Source of the DNA: Geodermatophilus obscurus DSM 43160
GTDB taxonomy: Bacteria; Actinomycetota; Actinomycetes; Mycobacteriales; Geodermatophilaceae
NCBI RefSeq assembly: GCF_000025345.1
Contig: NC_013757.1
Location: forward strand, 3,596,001 to 3,660,000
Reading direction: 5' to 3'
Length of the DNA: 64,000 nucleotides
Part shown: positions 27,179 to 35,910 of the stretch, one piece after another
Numbering within the stretch: the first letter of the stretch is position 1
How the letters are laid out: every line of letters begins with the position of its first letter
Notes under the pieces: generated by a model
Seen by the model: the letters and a program-made list of their open reading frames with translations, nothing else
What the model was told of the DNA's origin: nothing
Database searches by the model: none
Program-made: the position numbers and the translations under genes

Positions 27179-30100
27179 TCAGCCGCATGCTGGGATGTAG
27201 TCGACCCCTAGCACGTACCGGTCCCACTCCTTGGCGCTCAAACTATGGTCTCTCAGGATTCTGCAGATGGTGTCGAGAGCTGCCGATGGTGTAAACGAAA
27301 CGACGTGTACCCCCGAACCGGATACGATGAGGTGCTCGTTGTCGGGTGTAAAGAGATAGTCCGACGCATAACTGGCGACCTCACCTACAAATTCTCCGTC
27401 AGCCGTCCTCCACACCGATATGTAGGGGCTGGCGCCGTCGCTGGTAGCGATCGCAATGTATTCTTCGTCAGGACTGAACCGAGCGAGGCTCGCAACCAAG
27501 TTCGACGGCCCTGCGGCCAATCGTCGCGGCGACTGCTTGGTGTCCTTCATGTCCCAAAGTCGGGTGTTGGCTGACGTCACGACGCTCAACCACCTGCCAT
27601 TGGGGCTGAAGTTGACTGCGCTAGCCCCGTCGACGGACAGCTCTGTCAGCTTCTTCCCCGCATGCTCCCACAGTGTCACTGTGCCGTGGGAGTCGTAGGT
27701 GGCCACGGTTTGACCCGTGGGATGAACGGCAAGACCTTCATTTCCCAATACGTACCCCTCGGGCAACGGGAAGTGGGAGCTGAGAGCTCCGGTCTCAGCG
27801 GACCACACGCTGAGCTCTAGGGATTGGGTACCGTCCGGCGAGTCGACGGAGGCTAGGAACTGCCCACCGGGGTCGAACGCAAGGGCCTTAGGTGTGCTGG
27901 TGGGTCCCTCAAGCTGCCTACCTTGCCCGACCGGCGTGATCGATATGTCCGTCAAGACGACCCGATTCGACGACTCGTCCCACTGTGCGTAGTAGTGCCC
28001 GTCGGGGCTGAGCGCTGATGGCGGTGCCTGAGAGTCGGACGGAAGCGGCGAGGCAGGCAGGAGCTCCACCCGTTCACTGCCGTCCAAGGCATAACTCTCG
28101 ACGCCGCCGGTCGAAGATTCACTGAACGTGACCGTGATGATGTGATCGGGGTCGTCCTTCGGAAGGGCAATCTGCGAGGCATCGACCGGCACTTCGCGGT
28201 GGGTCACCACCTCGGTAAGACCAACTGCACCTCCGCCCGCGGGAAAGGCGATGAGCTGTCCATCACCGCTGAGCGATGCACCCTGCGGGAAACCTCCCAG
28301 CCACGGCAAGGTGAAGCTCGCCGCCAACTGGCGACTGGATACGTCGATCAGATAGGCACCCCCCTGTACCATGTTGCTCTGGGTGATGGCCCATTGACTG
28401 TCAGGTGTGAAGGTCGGCGTCGATCCCGTGAACGCAAGCTGTGACGCGTCCTCGAGCTGCTTTTTTCCCACGACATCCCACCAGAACATGTGGCCCTGTC
28501 CGTCAACACAGAGGGCAACCTGTCCATTAGGGGCGATGCTTAGACTCGCACCCTGACCAGGTTCTGCCACCCGGCCATGGGTTGCGACTTCACGCGTACG
28601 GATGTCCCAGCGCTTGATTTCGCCGTCGTCCATGTACAGGACACTAGAGTCGGCTGTGAAGCCGAACGAACAGGTTAAGGCGTCTGTCAGAGGGATTGAC
28701 GATTCGAGTTGGGGGTTGTCTGCCCTCCACAACTCTATTCCCTCGTCTGTACAGAAGGCCACAAGAGTATCGTTTGGCGAGAACTGAAGCGTCCCGGCAC
28801 TGTAGGCGCTGTCCACGTCAGCGGATACAACATCGACCCGGTCGTTAGCGGGAGACCACAAGGCCACCCACGACTTGGTGCCCCATAGCGCTAACGCGAT
28901 CATCCTCCCGTCGTGGCTGAATGCTGTGCCGCCGATGCCTTCGTCCAATGGTCCGGTGGCGTACAGAGGCTTGTCGTTCTTCACATCCCAGAGCGTTATA
29001 CCGCCGTCGCCTTGCACGGCGAGCACGTTCGAGTCCGTGGGATTGAATTGGACGCCACTTACGGATTGCAGGGAGGTGAGCAATAGAGCATCCGTGTCTT
29101 GGTGATCAGTGGCCATTCTCGTCAGAATCCGTGTCGCCTCCGGAGAGTTTGCCCGTCTGTATGCAGCGGCCGCGAGCGCCAAGGCGACATCCGGTCTTGA
29201 ACCGGCCAGGGACATCGCTTCACTGGCTAGCAAACTAGATTCTGCGACTCGAGACTGTTGAGCAGCCTGATTGCGCTGCTTCGTCACCACCACGCCAAGC
29301 CCTGACGCAACGAGTAGCAACACGGTCAACGTGGCCACGGCCAGGCGCAGTCGGCGCACCGACCGTCCCCGGAAGGTCTTGCTCAGCTTGATGAAGTCCT
29401 GTTCGGTCTCGCTGAGGTCGTCCTGTCGCTCCTGCAGCCAGCGCTCCGCCTCCGCGAGTTGCGCTCCGCGCAGCAGTGCCCCCGTGTCGCGGCGCACCTT
29501 CTCCCAGGCCGAAACCGAGGCGCGCAGCTGCTCCTGCCAGGCGCGGAAGGCCATGTCCTCGGCCACCCAGGTGTGGAGGCGGGTCCAGCCGTCGATCAGG
29601 GCCTCATGCACGAGCTCCACGGACTCCGCGCCGGCGGCGTCGCGGTCGGCGACCAGGAGGCGAGTCGCGGCTATGCGCTGCCCGAGTTGCCAGCGGGCCT
29701 CACCGAGCTCCGCGCGACGCGCCACGCGACGCACAGGGGCAGCGTCTGAGGGGCGGACCAGTTGGATGAAGAGGCGCCGCGCTTCGTCCTGGTCCTCTGG
29801 GCGCACCTGTTCCGAGAAGACTCGTTCGGCGTACGTGGCCAGTGCGCCGTCGACACCGCCGAGTTCTTCGTAGGCCGCGTGGCTAAGCAGTCCTCGCTCC
29901 TGTTTCTCCCACAGCAGGGTCAGCGCAAACTCCAGGAGAGGCAGGCTGCCGGGCTCCTCGCCGACGTCCCCGAGGATCCGCTGGACCAGGCCAGCCTCAT
30001 ACCGGACATCCGGCGGCAGGGGCCTCAGTATCACCGACCGGAGCTGGTCCCGACCCATCTGGCCGATGGTGGTGACCGAGTCCTCGAGCGCCTGGGCCAT

Positions 30101-31330
30101 GACCGGGTCCTGGAGCGCGTTGCCGAGGAAGTCGGCACGCAACGTGAGCACGGTCGTGAACGCCGACTGTGTGCCGCGCTGATCCGGCAGGGCGGACAGC
30201 AGTGTCCGGATGAATTGGGTGGCGTCGGCCGAAACGCCGCGACCGAAGAGTTCCTCGAATTGGTCGACCACGAGCACCAGCCGGGTCGCGTGCTGCCGCA
30301 CCAGCACCCTGCTGATGACATCGGGCAGGTGACCGTCGCGCAGGACGTCGGTGAGCGGGTCCATGGCGGCGAGCCGCTCCGTCTCAGAGCGGTCCGGCTC
30401 GAGCACGGGAAGGATCGCGCCGGCCAAGGCGTGCAGTGGGGACGATGCCTGCGCAGGGCGCATGCTCACGCTTACCCAGCCCGGCTGCTGCAGCAGCTGC
30501 GGCAGGAGCCCGGCGAAGACCACCGACGACTTACCGCTGCCCGAGGGGCCCACCACCGCGACGAGTGGCCGGCGCGTGACCTCCCGCACCAGTCGGTCGG
30601 TGAGGTCCTCCCGGCCGAAAAAGAGCGAGGCGTCTTGAACCCGGAACGGGTACAGGCCGCGATACGGGCAGGGAGGCAACGTGTGGCGAGCCAGGGGCGG
30701 AAAAGCGTCGATCAGCGTGCTGGCGGGGATCAGATATGCCGTACGCAGATCGCTCCGCGCATCCGCCGCCACGGTCATGCCAACCACGCCTGCCAGCTCA
30801 TCGTCCCAGACCGGACCACCGCTGAAGCCCGCTTCGACGGGGTAGCCGGAGGAAATCGCTTCCATCTGGACCCAGCCGGCGCCCTGGGAACCTCTCAGGA
30901 CCCCGGCCGCCCATACACCGTGATCGTGACGTCGGGGAAATCCGAATGTCCGGAACGGATGTCCCCAGAAGTCGTCGGACGAGACGAGCCGGGCGGGAAC
31001 AGGACCCCGTGGGAGTTCGCCCCCGAATGACAGGATGGCGATGTCACCCCTGTCGCTGGGGTCGACCGGGTGCCACACCTCGACGCGGGCCTGCGCCGAG
31101 GCCATGGGGCCGACCAGGGGGAAATCGACGGTGACGGTGCCGTCCGGAGTCTGCCTGTCATGGACATCTCGGCCAAGGGCTCTGGCGACGACGTGGGCGC
31201 AGGTAACGACATGGGTGGGGTCGATAAGGAAGCCGCCACCGATCACGTCACCTGCGGGCGACCGCACGCGCGCTACTGCAGCATCAAGGTCGAAGGGAAC
31301 ACCGACGGGCCGGCCGGCCTCCTGCTTCAT
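27179..31330 (-). CDS. Trypsin-like protease / nSTAND1 ATPase / beta-propeller sensor protein
   Basis: 1383-aa multi-domain protein. Residues 10-215 are a trypsin-like serine protease with the full triad: His46 (VVTCAHVV), Asp96 (DRGDIAIL) and Ser170 (AGFSGGPVW). Residues about 221-640 are an nSTAND1-type NTPase, opening with CPYRGLYPF and FFGRE, Walker A GPSGSGKSS (261-269) and Walker B VLVVDQFEE (352-360). A transmembrane helix lies at 661-682. Residues about 740-1355 are degenerate WD40-type repeats (LWDVKND, LWSPAND, VAFDPGG-like units), then a short tail ending in YIPACG. STAND proteins of this build act as threat sensors; here sensing by the propeller would release a protease. The role is inferred. 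It follows the Trypco1-like gene by 45 bp. Confidence 0.9.
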   Translation of the reverse strand: MKQEAGRPVGVPFDLDAAVARVRSPAGDVIGGGFLIDPTHVVTCAHVVARALGRDVHDRQTPDGTVTVDFPLVGPMASAQARVEVWHPVDPSDRGDIAILSFGGELPRGPVPARLVSSDDFWGHPFRTFGFPRRHDHGVWAAGVLRGSQGAGWVQMEAISSGYPVEAGFSGGPVWDDELAGVVGMTVAADARSDLRTAYLIPASTLIDAFPPLARHTLPPCPYRGLYPFRVQDASLFFGREDLTDRLVREVTRRPLVAVVGPSGSGKSSVVFAGLLPQLLQQPGWVSVSMRPAQASSPLHALAGAILPVLEPDRSETERLAAMDPLTDVLRDGHLPDVISRVLVRQHATRLVLVVDQFEELFGRGVSADATQFIRTLLSALPDQRGTQSAFTTVLTLRADFLGNALQDPVMAQALEDSVTTIGQMGRDQLRSVILRPLPPDVRYEAGLVQRILGDVGEEPGSLPLLEFALTLLWEKQERGLLSHAAYEELGGVDGALATYAERVFSEQVRPEDQDEARRLFIQLVRPSDAAPVRRVARRAELGEARWQLGQRIAATRLLVADRDAAGAESVELVHEALIDGWTRLHTWVAEDMAFRAWQEQLRASVSAWEKVRRDTGALLRGAQLAEAERWLQERQDDLSETEQDFIKLSKTFRGRSVRRLRLAVATLTVLLLVASGLGVVVTKQRNQAAQQSRVAESSLLASEAMSLAGSRPDVALALAAAAYRRANSPEATRILTRMATDHQDTDALLLTSLQSVSGVQFNPTDSNVLAVQGDGGITLWDVKNDKPLYATGPLDEGIGGTAFSHDGRMIALALWGTKSWVALWSPANDRVDVVSADVDSAYSAGTLQFSPNDTLVAFCTDEGIELWRADNPQLESSIPLTDALTCSFGFTADSSVLYMDDGEIKRWDIRTREVATHGRVAEPGQGASLSIAPNGQVALCVDGQGHMFWWDVVGKKQLEDASQLAFTGSTPTFTPDSQWAITQSNMVQGGAYLIDVSSRQLAASFTLPWLGGFPQGASLSGDGQLIAFPAGGGAVGLTEVVTHREVPVDASQIALPKDDPDHIITVTFSESSTGGVESYALDGSERVELLPASPLPSDSQAPPSALSPDGHYYAQWDESSNRVVLTDISITPVGQGRQLEGPTSTPKALAFDPGGQFLASVDSPDGTQSLELSVWSAETGALSSHFPLPEGYVLGNEGLAVHPTGQTVATYDSHGTVTLWEHAGKKLTELSVDGASAVNFSPNGRWLSVVTSANTRLWDMKDTKQSPRRLAAGPSNLVASLARFSPDEEYIAIATSDGASPYISVWRTADGEFVGEVASYASDYLFTPDNEHLIVSGSGVHVVSFTPSAALDTICRILRDHSLSAKEWDRYVLGVDYIPACG

Positions 31331-31375
31331 CTCGCGCCCACTTTCGCCGCGCTGCGCAGGTGTGTCGCCGACGGT

Positions 31376-31702
31376 TCACTCTCGTCCAGGACCGTTCGGC
31401 GACCATGACAATTTGACGCTGAAGTGGCCTTCCGCGGACGTCTTGGCGATGATCGCTCCGGCCTCACCCGCGAACTTGACGCCGAACTCCAGTTCGAGGC
31501 CGTCCGGCGACAGCGTCTGCAGGACGTTCATGGAAGCCCGTGCCGCATCGCGCACGTCCGCGAGGGCGTCTGTCAGACGACGGCCCGCTTCGACGACCCC
31601 GTCCTGACCACGGCTGACCCGCTCCACACCGAAAGTGTCCTCGTCCACCTCTACGAGTACTGCCGAGCCCTCGTCTAGGTGGAAGCGCACGACCTCGCTC
31701 AC
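31376..31702 (-). CDS. Trypco1-like partner of the trypsin-STAND protein
   Basis: 108-aa protein from GTG 31702 with GGGAGGCG upstream. The N-terminal strand pattern VVRFHLDEGSAVLVEVDED and the C-terminal strands GLELEFGVKFAGEAG and GHFSVKLSW match the trypsin-co-occurring domain 1 (Trypco1) family, small beta proteins usually encoded next to trypsin-like or STAND genes. It ends 45 bp before the protease-STAND gene in the same direction, so the two form an operon. It may act as substrate, inhibitor or adaptor of the protease; this is inference. The ORF extends to 31828, but the extra residues are Arg-rich and unsupported. The 386 bp upstream (31703-32088) show no gene and probably hold the promoter. 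Confidence 0.75.
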   Translation of the reverse strand: MSEVVRFHLDEGSAVLVEVDEDTFGVERVSRGQDGVVEAGRRLTDALADVRDAARASMNVLQTLSPDGLELEFGVKFAGEAGAIIAKTSAEGHFSVKLSWSPNGPGRE

Positions 31703-32088
31703 GGCGCCTCCCTTGGCTTCGCGAGCAGTCTCGCAGCTCGTAGTTGCCTGCGATAGACGGCGGAGACCCAGGGTCAGGTCGGTACGGGCCAAACTTCGAA
31801 GCCTGAGGACTCTTCGGGTCTTGCCCACGTTCTAACGTTGTTCGCCGGGTCAACCGGGCCGCGCTCCCCCGCGGCAACTCTTCGCCAGTCACCACGGACG
31901 TTGACGTTCATCAACCCTCAGCTCCGCGGACGCTGGCTGTACAGGCCACGCACCTTGTTGAGCGGATTGCAGCTGGTCACCTCGCTGCCTACATTGCCGC
32001 GGAAATGAGTTGAAGCCAGCCGCCCCAACAGCCGTCACGTCGGTGTCCCTGAATGCTATGACAACGGGGGTTCCCCCGGATCACGCTT

Positions 32089-32325
32089 GTGGTTAGAGCC
32101 GGCAGCTGTGACGGAAGGAGGCCCGGTCCTCACAGCTACGACGACGGCGTCCGCGTCGTCCGCTGCCAGGACATTGCGACCGCGATGGCGTGGTTCCGTC
32201 GCTGGGCCGCCGGCGACTACGCCGCCGAGGCCCGCCGGCTCCTGGGCGGCCATGATCTCGCCTGCTGGTGCCCGATGGATCGGCCCTGCAACGCCGACGT
32301 CCTGCTCAAGCTGGCCAACCGATGA
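32089..32325 (+). pseudogene. N-terminally truncated DUF4326 protein
   Basis: The 78-aa frame ends in the hallmark GGHDLACWCPMDRPCNADVL of DUF4326 proteins (Cys-x-Cys and Cys residues conserved). The usual N-terminal block with the WRMPEGAV and WGNPF motifs is missing, and the region upstream of 32089 does not restore it in any frame. Function of DUF4326 is unknown; it is frequent in phages and mobile elements, which fits the island. Confidence 0.6.
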
Positions 32326-32424
32326 CCGCCGGCGGCCCGAGGCCGGTGAGGAGCAGCTGAGGACGCTAAGGCCCGTCGCCGGCCCCGGCCCGCCCGTCGC
32401 GCGCGCCGGTCGGGGACGGTGGGC

Positions 32425-32754
32425 TCAGTTGCCGGCGGCCCGGAACTTCTCTACGACGTCTGCCTTGATGCGCCCGCGCGCGTTGACCTCGATGCCCTGC
32501 CCGGCCGCCCACGCACGCACCGCGGCCGGGTCGTATCCGGTGTACGGGAGCTTCGCCGGCGGCGCGCTCCGGCGTCCGCCGGTCACCCTCCGCGCAGTGT
32601 CAACGTACCGAGAAAGTCCGTCCCGCATTTCCGCTGCGTTCTCATGCGAGAGGTCAATCTCGTACTCGGTTTGGTCCAGGGCGAACCTAACGGTCGTGTT
32701 GGCCGGCTCACCGGTGAGGTCATCGAACAGAACAACCTGGGTCTTGGTAGCCAC
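32425..32754 (-). CDS. lsr2: Lsr2 nucleoid-associated xenogeneic silencer
   Basis: 109-aa Lsr2. The N-terminal dimerisation domain (about 1-60) shows VVLFDDLTGEPANTTVRFAL and YEIDLSHENAAEMRDGL. A variable linker follows, and the C-terminal DNA-binding domain has VRAWAAGQGIEVNARGRIKA, where RGR is the AT-hook-like contact that inserts into the minor groove of AT-rich DNA. Lsr2 bridges DNA and silences acquired genes. Start GTG 32754. Carriage inside the island suggests it silences island genes, or is an extra paralogue of a chromosomal lsr2 outside this window. Confidence 0.92.
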   Translation of the reverse strand: MATKTQVVLFDDLTGEPANTTVRFALDQTEYEIDLSHENAAEMRDGLSRYVDTARRVTGGRRSAPPAKLPYTGYDPAAVRAWAAGQGIEVNARGRIKADVVEKFRAAGN

Positions 32755-32944
32755 AGAGCAAAAGAGATCAGAGACGCAGACGGGTTGTCAACCGACCGGA
32801 ATGCCATGAGCTGAGATAAGCAGCCCTCGGCGACGCCCGTCGAAAGCTGGGCGGTTGCCCACTCAAGGTGCTCGAAAGGCAACGCGGTCGACGCAGAGAC
32901 GATGGGCATCCACCCGGTCTCCGACGCGCATCACTAGGCTACAA

Positions 32945-32986
32945 CGGCGGCCCACCCTCACCCAGACGGGTCCGCCGGGGCTTTTT
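32945..32986 (+). terminator. Intrinsic terminator with T-run
   Basis: Stem CGGCGG-CCC (32945-32953) with GGG-T-CCGCCG (32968-32977), one bulge, followed by GGGC and five Ts (32982-32986). This is the clearest classical terminator in the window. No gene that it would serve is seen directly upstream on the plus strand (lsr2 points away), so it may be a leftover of a lost gene. The rest of 32755-33286 shows no gene. Confidence 0.65.
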
Positions 32987-33286
32987 GCCGCTCAGCAGCC
33001 GGCACGACATGCCGGTCCTCCGACGAGCACGCCTGACACTCAGGGGTGCCCGGCCACCCACCAGCGAACGGCGGCCAGTACGTGCCCGAGGGAACAGCAG
33101 GATTGGTGGTTGGCATGGGATGACATCGATCCCCATGCCCACTTCATAACCACCGGCCCACTGCCGTCACCCGTGCCCCGGCGACGGTCGAACAGCGGTG
33201 GAGCCGTCGCTGCGGAAGCCGATCACGAGGGCAGTCACAGCCAGCGCCGTCCAGCGAACGATCTTCCTGTTCGGCCGCACGTGCAT

Positions 33287-34267
33287 GCAGTGAGGTTTTC
33301 TCAGCGGATTGGTGGCCGACTGGATTGCCTGTGTTGAAGAGTGCAGGTCAGCAGCCGGTCGGGCGTGTCGCTGCATAGAGCGTGGGGCCCCGCATCGAGG
33401 ATCGGTTCTGCCTAGGAACGATCGTCACCGCAAGGACCCCACGTGATCACCTACTCTGCCACGCTCGACGTGCCCGCTGAAACCGCCACGCTGCTGACCG
33501 AACTGCTGATCGCCGAACGGCTGCGCCGGGGCACCGGCGTGGGCGCCCGCGCCGCGTCGGCCCGAGAGCAGGCGGTGCTGGTGCTGCGCTGGTTTCGCGA
33601 GGACGCCGACATGACGGTGCTCGCCGCCGACACCAAGATCTCGATCGCCACCGGCTACCGCTACCTGCACGAAGGCATCGACGCCCTCGCCGCCCACGCA
33701 CCAGACCTGCACCAGGTGCTCGAGGCCGGCAAGGCCGCCGGCTGGACCCATGTCGTGCTTGACGGCACCCTCATCCGCACCGACCGCTGCCGAGTGAAGA
33801 ACCCCGACACCGGTCATGACCTGTGGTTCTCCGGCAAGCACCACACCCACGGCGGCAACGTGCAGATCGTCAGCGACCCCGACGGGCACCCGGTCGCAGT
33901 CTCTGACGTCGAACCCGGCTCGACCCATGACCTGGCTGCCGCCCGAGCCACCGGCTTCCTCGGCGCGCTGCAGGCCGCAGCTGCCCTGCTGGGCCTGCCC
34001 GCGCTGGCCGACAAGGGCTACAACGGCGCCGGCGCCGGCGTGCTGACCCCAACCAAGGGCCACGGCCTGCATCCGGACAACCTCGCCCGCAACCAGCTCA
34101 TCGGCTGCCTACGCGCCGAAGGCGAACGCGGGATCGCGCTGCTCAAGACCCGCTGGAAGGCGCTCAACCGCATCCGACTGTGCCCTCAGCGGATCGGCGC
34201 CGTCACCAAAGCAGCGCTCGTCCTGACCCGCGCCGAACGACCAATCCGTTGAGAAAACCTCAGTGAC
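33287..34267. mobile_element. IS element with DDE transposase (IS5-like)
   Basis: About 980 bp. Imperfect terminal inverted repeats of about 27 bp: left 33287-33313 (core TGAGGTTTTCTCAGCGGATTGG), right 34240-34267 (complement reads CTGAGGTTTTCTCAACGGAT). One transposase gene fills the element and its stop lies inside the right repeat. I could not identify a confident target duplication. It sits between the lsr2 region and the integrase, 80 bp upstream of the integrase frame. Confidence 0.85.
33443..34252 (+). CDS. IS5-like DDE transposase
   Basis: 269-aa transposase, ATG 33443. An N-terminal helical/HTH region (about 15-95, with TKISIATGYRYLHEGI) precedes a DDE catalytic domain: Asp107 (VVLDGTLIRTDR), Asp190 (LADKGYNGAG) and Glu228 (EGERGIALLKTRWK). 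The GKHHTHGGN pattern and spacing match the DDE_Tnp_4/IS5-type superfamily. The frame is intact and the inverted repeats are present, so the element may still be active. Confidence 0.88.
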   Translation: MITYSATLDVPAETATLLTELLIAERLRRGTGVGARAASAREQAVLVLRWFREDADMTVLAADTKISIATGYRYLHEGIDALAAHAPDLHQVLEAGKAAGWTHVVLDGTLIRTDRCRVKNPDTGHDLWFSGKHHTHGGNVQIVSDPDGHPVAVSDVEPGSTHDLAAARATGFLGALQAAAALLGLPALADKGYNGAGAGVLTPTKGHGLHPDNLARNQLIGCLRAEGERGIALLKTRWKALNRIRLCPQRIGAVTKAALVLTRAERPIR

Positions 34268-34347
34268 ATTTCTCTGGGCGTCCAGGGGGCATCTTCTGAC
34301 CCCAACTTCTCTTCAGCTATTTCTCCCGCACCAAGCCGGTAGCTACC

Positions 34348-35445
34348 TTGCTCGGCCGTGAGCTGTCGCAGGTGCAGGGGGTTCGGCGTCGTCCGGGGCG
34401 GCGGGTTACGCATCGGGCTGGCCTACTACCGGGCCACCGTTACGCCACCGCCATCGAGTACTCCATGCTCACCGGTGCCTACGTCGACCCCAAGGCCGGC
34501 AAGGTCACCTTCCAGGACTACGCCGAGGAGTGGCGAGCTGGGCAGGTACACCGACCGACTACGGCGGCGCACCACGAGACGATGCTGCGCAGGCACGTGT
34601 ACCCGCACCTCGGCCATCGGCCGCTGGCCGACGTCCGGCCGAGCGAGGTTCAAGCCTGGGTGAGGCGGCTGTCGGAGACGCTGGCCCCCTCCACGGTGGG
34701 CGTCGTGCACCGGATCGTGGCCGGCATCTTCAAGGCCGCCGTCCGGGACCGGCGGGTGGCCACCAGCCCGTGCGAGGGGACGAAGCTGCCGAAGCGGCAG
34801 CCGAAGCGCGTGGAGCCGCTGTCCACCGAGGCGGTGGCCGCCCTCATCGCCGCCGCCCCCGACCGGTACCGCACCCTGTTCGTCCTGGCGGCGGGCACCG
34901 GGATGCGGCAGGGCGAGGTCTTCGGGCTGACCGTCGACCGAATCAACTTCCTCCGTCGGCAGGTCACCGTGGACCGGCAGTTGGTGCTCGTCCCAGGCAG
35001 GGAGCCCTTCCTGGCCCCGCCGAAGACGGCGGCGTCCCACAGGACCATCCCGCTCCCCCAGGTGGTCGTCGACGCGCTGGCGGCCCACCTGGCAGCCTTC
35101 CCGGCCGGGCCGGACGGCTTCGTCTTCACCACCGAGGCGGGCAAGCCCATCCGGCGGACAGCGTTCTCTGCGCAGGTGTGGCAGCCGGCCGCGCGGGCAG
35201 CCGGGCTGCCGTCGGCGGAGACCTTCCACGGTCTCCGGCACCACTACGCGTCTCTGCTCATACGGCACGGCGAGTCGGTGAAGACCGTCCAGGCCCGACT
35301 GGGCCACGCCTCGGCCTCGGAGACGCTGGACACCTACTCGCACCTGTGGCCGGACTCCGAGGAGCGCACCCGGGAGGCCGTGGACGAGGCCTGGCGTGGC
35401 GCTGTTGTGCCCCCGGCGTGCCCCCAGGACCAGGAGGCCCAGTGA
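34348..35445 (+). CDS. int: Tyrosine recombinase/integrase of the rnpB island
   Basis: Site-specific recombinase with all catalytic residues: Arg187 (TGMRQGE), Lys226 (APPKTAASHRT), His294-x-x-Arg297 (FHGLRHHYAS), His320 (LGHAS) and Tyr330 (LDTYSHLW). Core-binding domain about 55-150. The usual N-terminal arm-binding domain before the conserved TGAYVDPKAGKVTF is missing or scrambled: residues 1-37 are Arg/Gly-rich and the only ORF start there is TTG. A start at ATG 34465 would omit it. The 5' end was probably damaged, perhaps when the IS landed upstream. It stops 35 bp before the attR-like repeat in rnpB, as expected for the element's own integrase. Confidence 0.85.
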   Translation: MLGRELSQVQGVRRRPGRRVTHRAGLLPGHRYATAIEYSMLTGAYVDPKAGKVTFQDYAEEWRAGQVHRPTTAAHHETMLRRHVYPHLGHRPLADVRPSEVQAWVRRLSETLAPSTVGVVHRIVAGIFKAAVRDRRVATSPCEGTKLPKRQPKRVEPLSTEAVAALIAAAPDRYRTLFVLAAGTGMRQGEVFGLTVDRINFLRRQVTVDRQLVLVPGREPFLAPPKTAASHRTIPLPQVVVDALAAHLAAFPAGPDGFVFTTEAGKPIRRTAFSAQVWQPAARAAGLPSAETFHGLRHHYASLLIRHGESVKTVQARLGHASASETLDTYSHLWPDSEERTREAVDEAWRGAVVPPACPQDQEAQ

Positions 35446-35480
35446 CCCAGCGGAGTCTCCGCAGGTCAGGGCCCTGTTAA

Positions 35481-35516
35481 GGCGGAGGCGACGGACGAGT
35501 CGGCCTGTACGCCGGG
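35481..35516. repeat. attR-like repeat overlapping the rnpB 3' end
   Basis: 36 bp identical to 25636-25671. It contains the 3' strand of the RNase P RNA P1 helix and so remains part of the functional rnpB gene. The recombination point should lie within these 36 bp. Confidence 0.9.
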
Positions 35517-35910
35517 TTCTGTCCACGGGTGCCTCGCGGCATCCCGATGGGCGGTCATCCATCTAGGCCTGCCGTTGCCGGCAGGCTCCAGCGGTCCACC
35601 CGCAGGCATCGGGCGGGCAGCCCTCGAACGCCTGCGCAGGACGGCGTCCTGGAGGACCAGTCCGCCGTCCCTCTCGACCTTGCTCCGGGTGGGGTTTACC
35701 GAGCCGCGCCGGTCACCCGGTGCGCTGGTGGTCTCTTACACCACCGTTTCACCCTCACCGGCGGCGTACCGCCGGCGGTCTGTTCTCTGTGGCACTGTCC
35801 CGCGGGTCGCCCCGGGTCGCCGTTAGCGACCACCCTGCCCTGTGGAGCCCGGACGTTCCTCGGCGACGAGGTCTCCCCCGCCGACGCGACCGCCCGGCCG
35901 ACTCGTCCGT
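35491..35910 (-). ncRNA. rnpB: RNase P RNA (class A)
   Basis: The catalytic RNA that removes 5' leaders from pre-tRNA. The 5' strand of helix P1 (complement of 35896-35910) pairs perfectly over 15 bp with the 3' strand (complement of 35491-35505). Conserved core sequences are GAGGAACGTCCGGGCTCC near the 5' end, CAGGGCAGGGTG, GTGAGGGTGAAACGGTG in the middle and ACAGAACCCGGCGTACAGG near the 3' end. The RNA reads across the whole interval without interruption. Ends are inferred from P1 to within a few bases. A TAGGGT -10-like hexamer lies at 35922-35927 (minus). Both ends carry insertions (see repeats). Confidence 0.95.

Larger units (their letters stand above)
25636..35516. mobile_element. Genomic island inserted at the 3' end of rnpB (integrase type)
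   Basis: Bounded by a perfect 36-bp direct repeat (25636-25671 and 35481-35516). The right copy is the 3' end of the intact rnpB gene. A tyrosine integrase (34348-35445) ends 35 bp from that copy, the normal arrangement for elements that insert into RNA-gene 3' ends and rebuild them. Cargo: small membrane protein, HNH nuclease remnant, trypsin-STAND two-gene module, DUF4326 remnant, lsr2 and an IS. Base composition is visibly more AT-rich than the flanks in places. No excisionase, replication or transfer genes are seen, and the integrase N-terminus looks damaged, so it is probably immobile now. Confidence 0.85.

Noticed and set aside
32855-33337. Small plus-strand frames between lsr2 and the IS
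   Set aside because: Arg/Pro/Thr-rich translations with no RBS or family features, overlapping an intrinsic terminator and the IS end.
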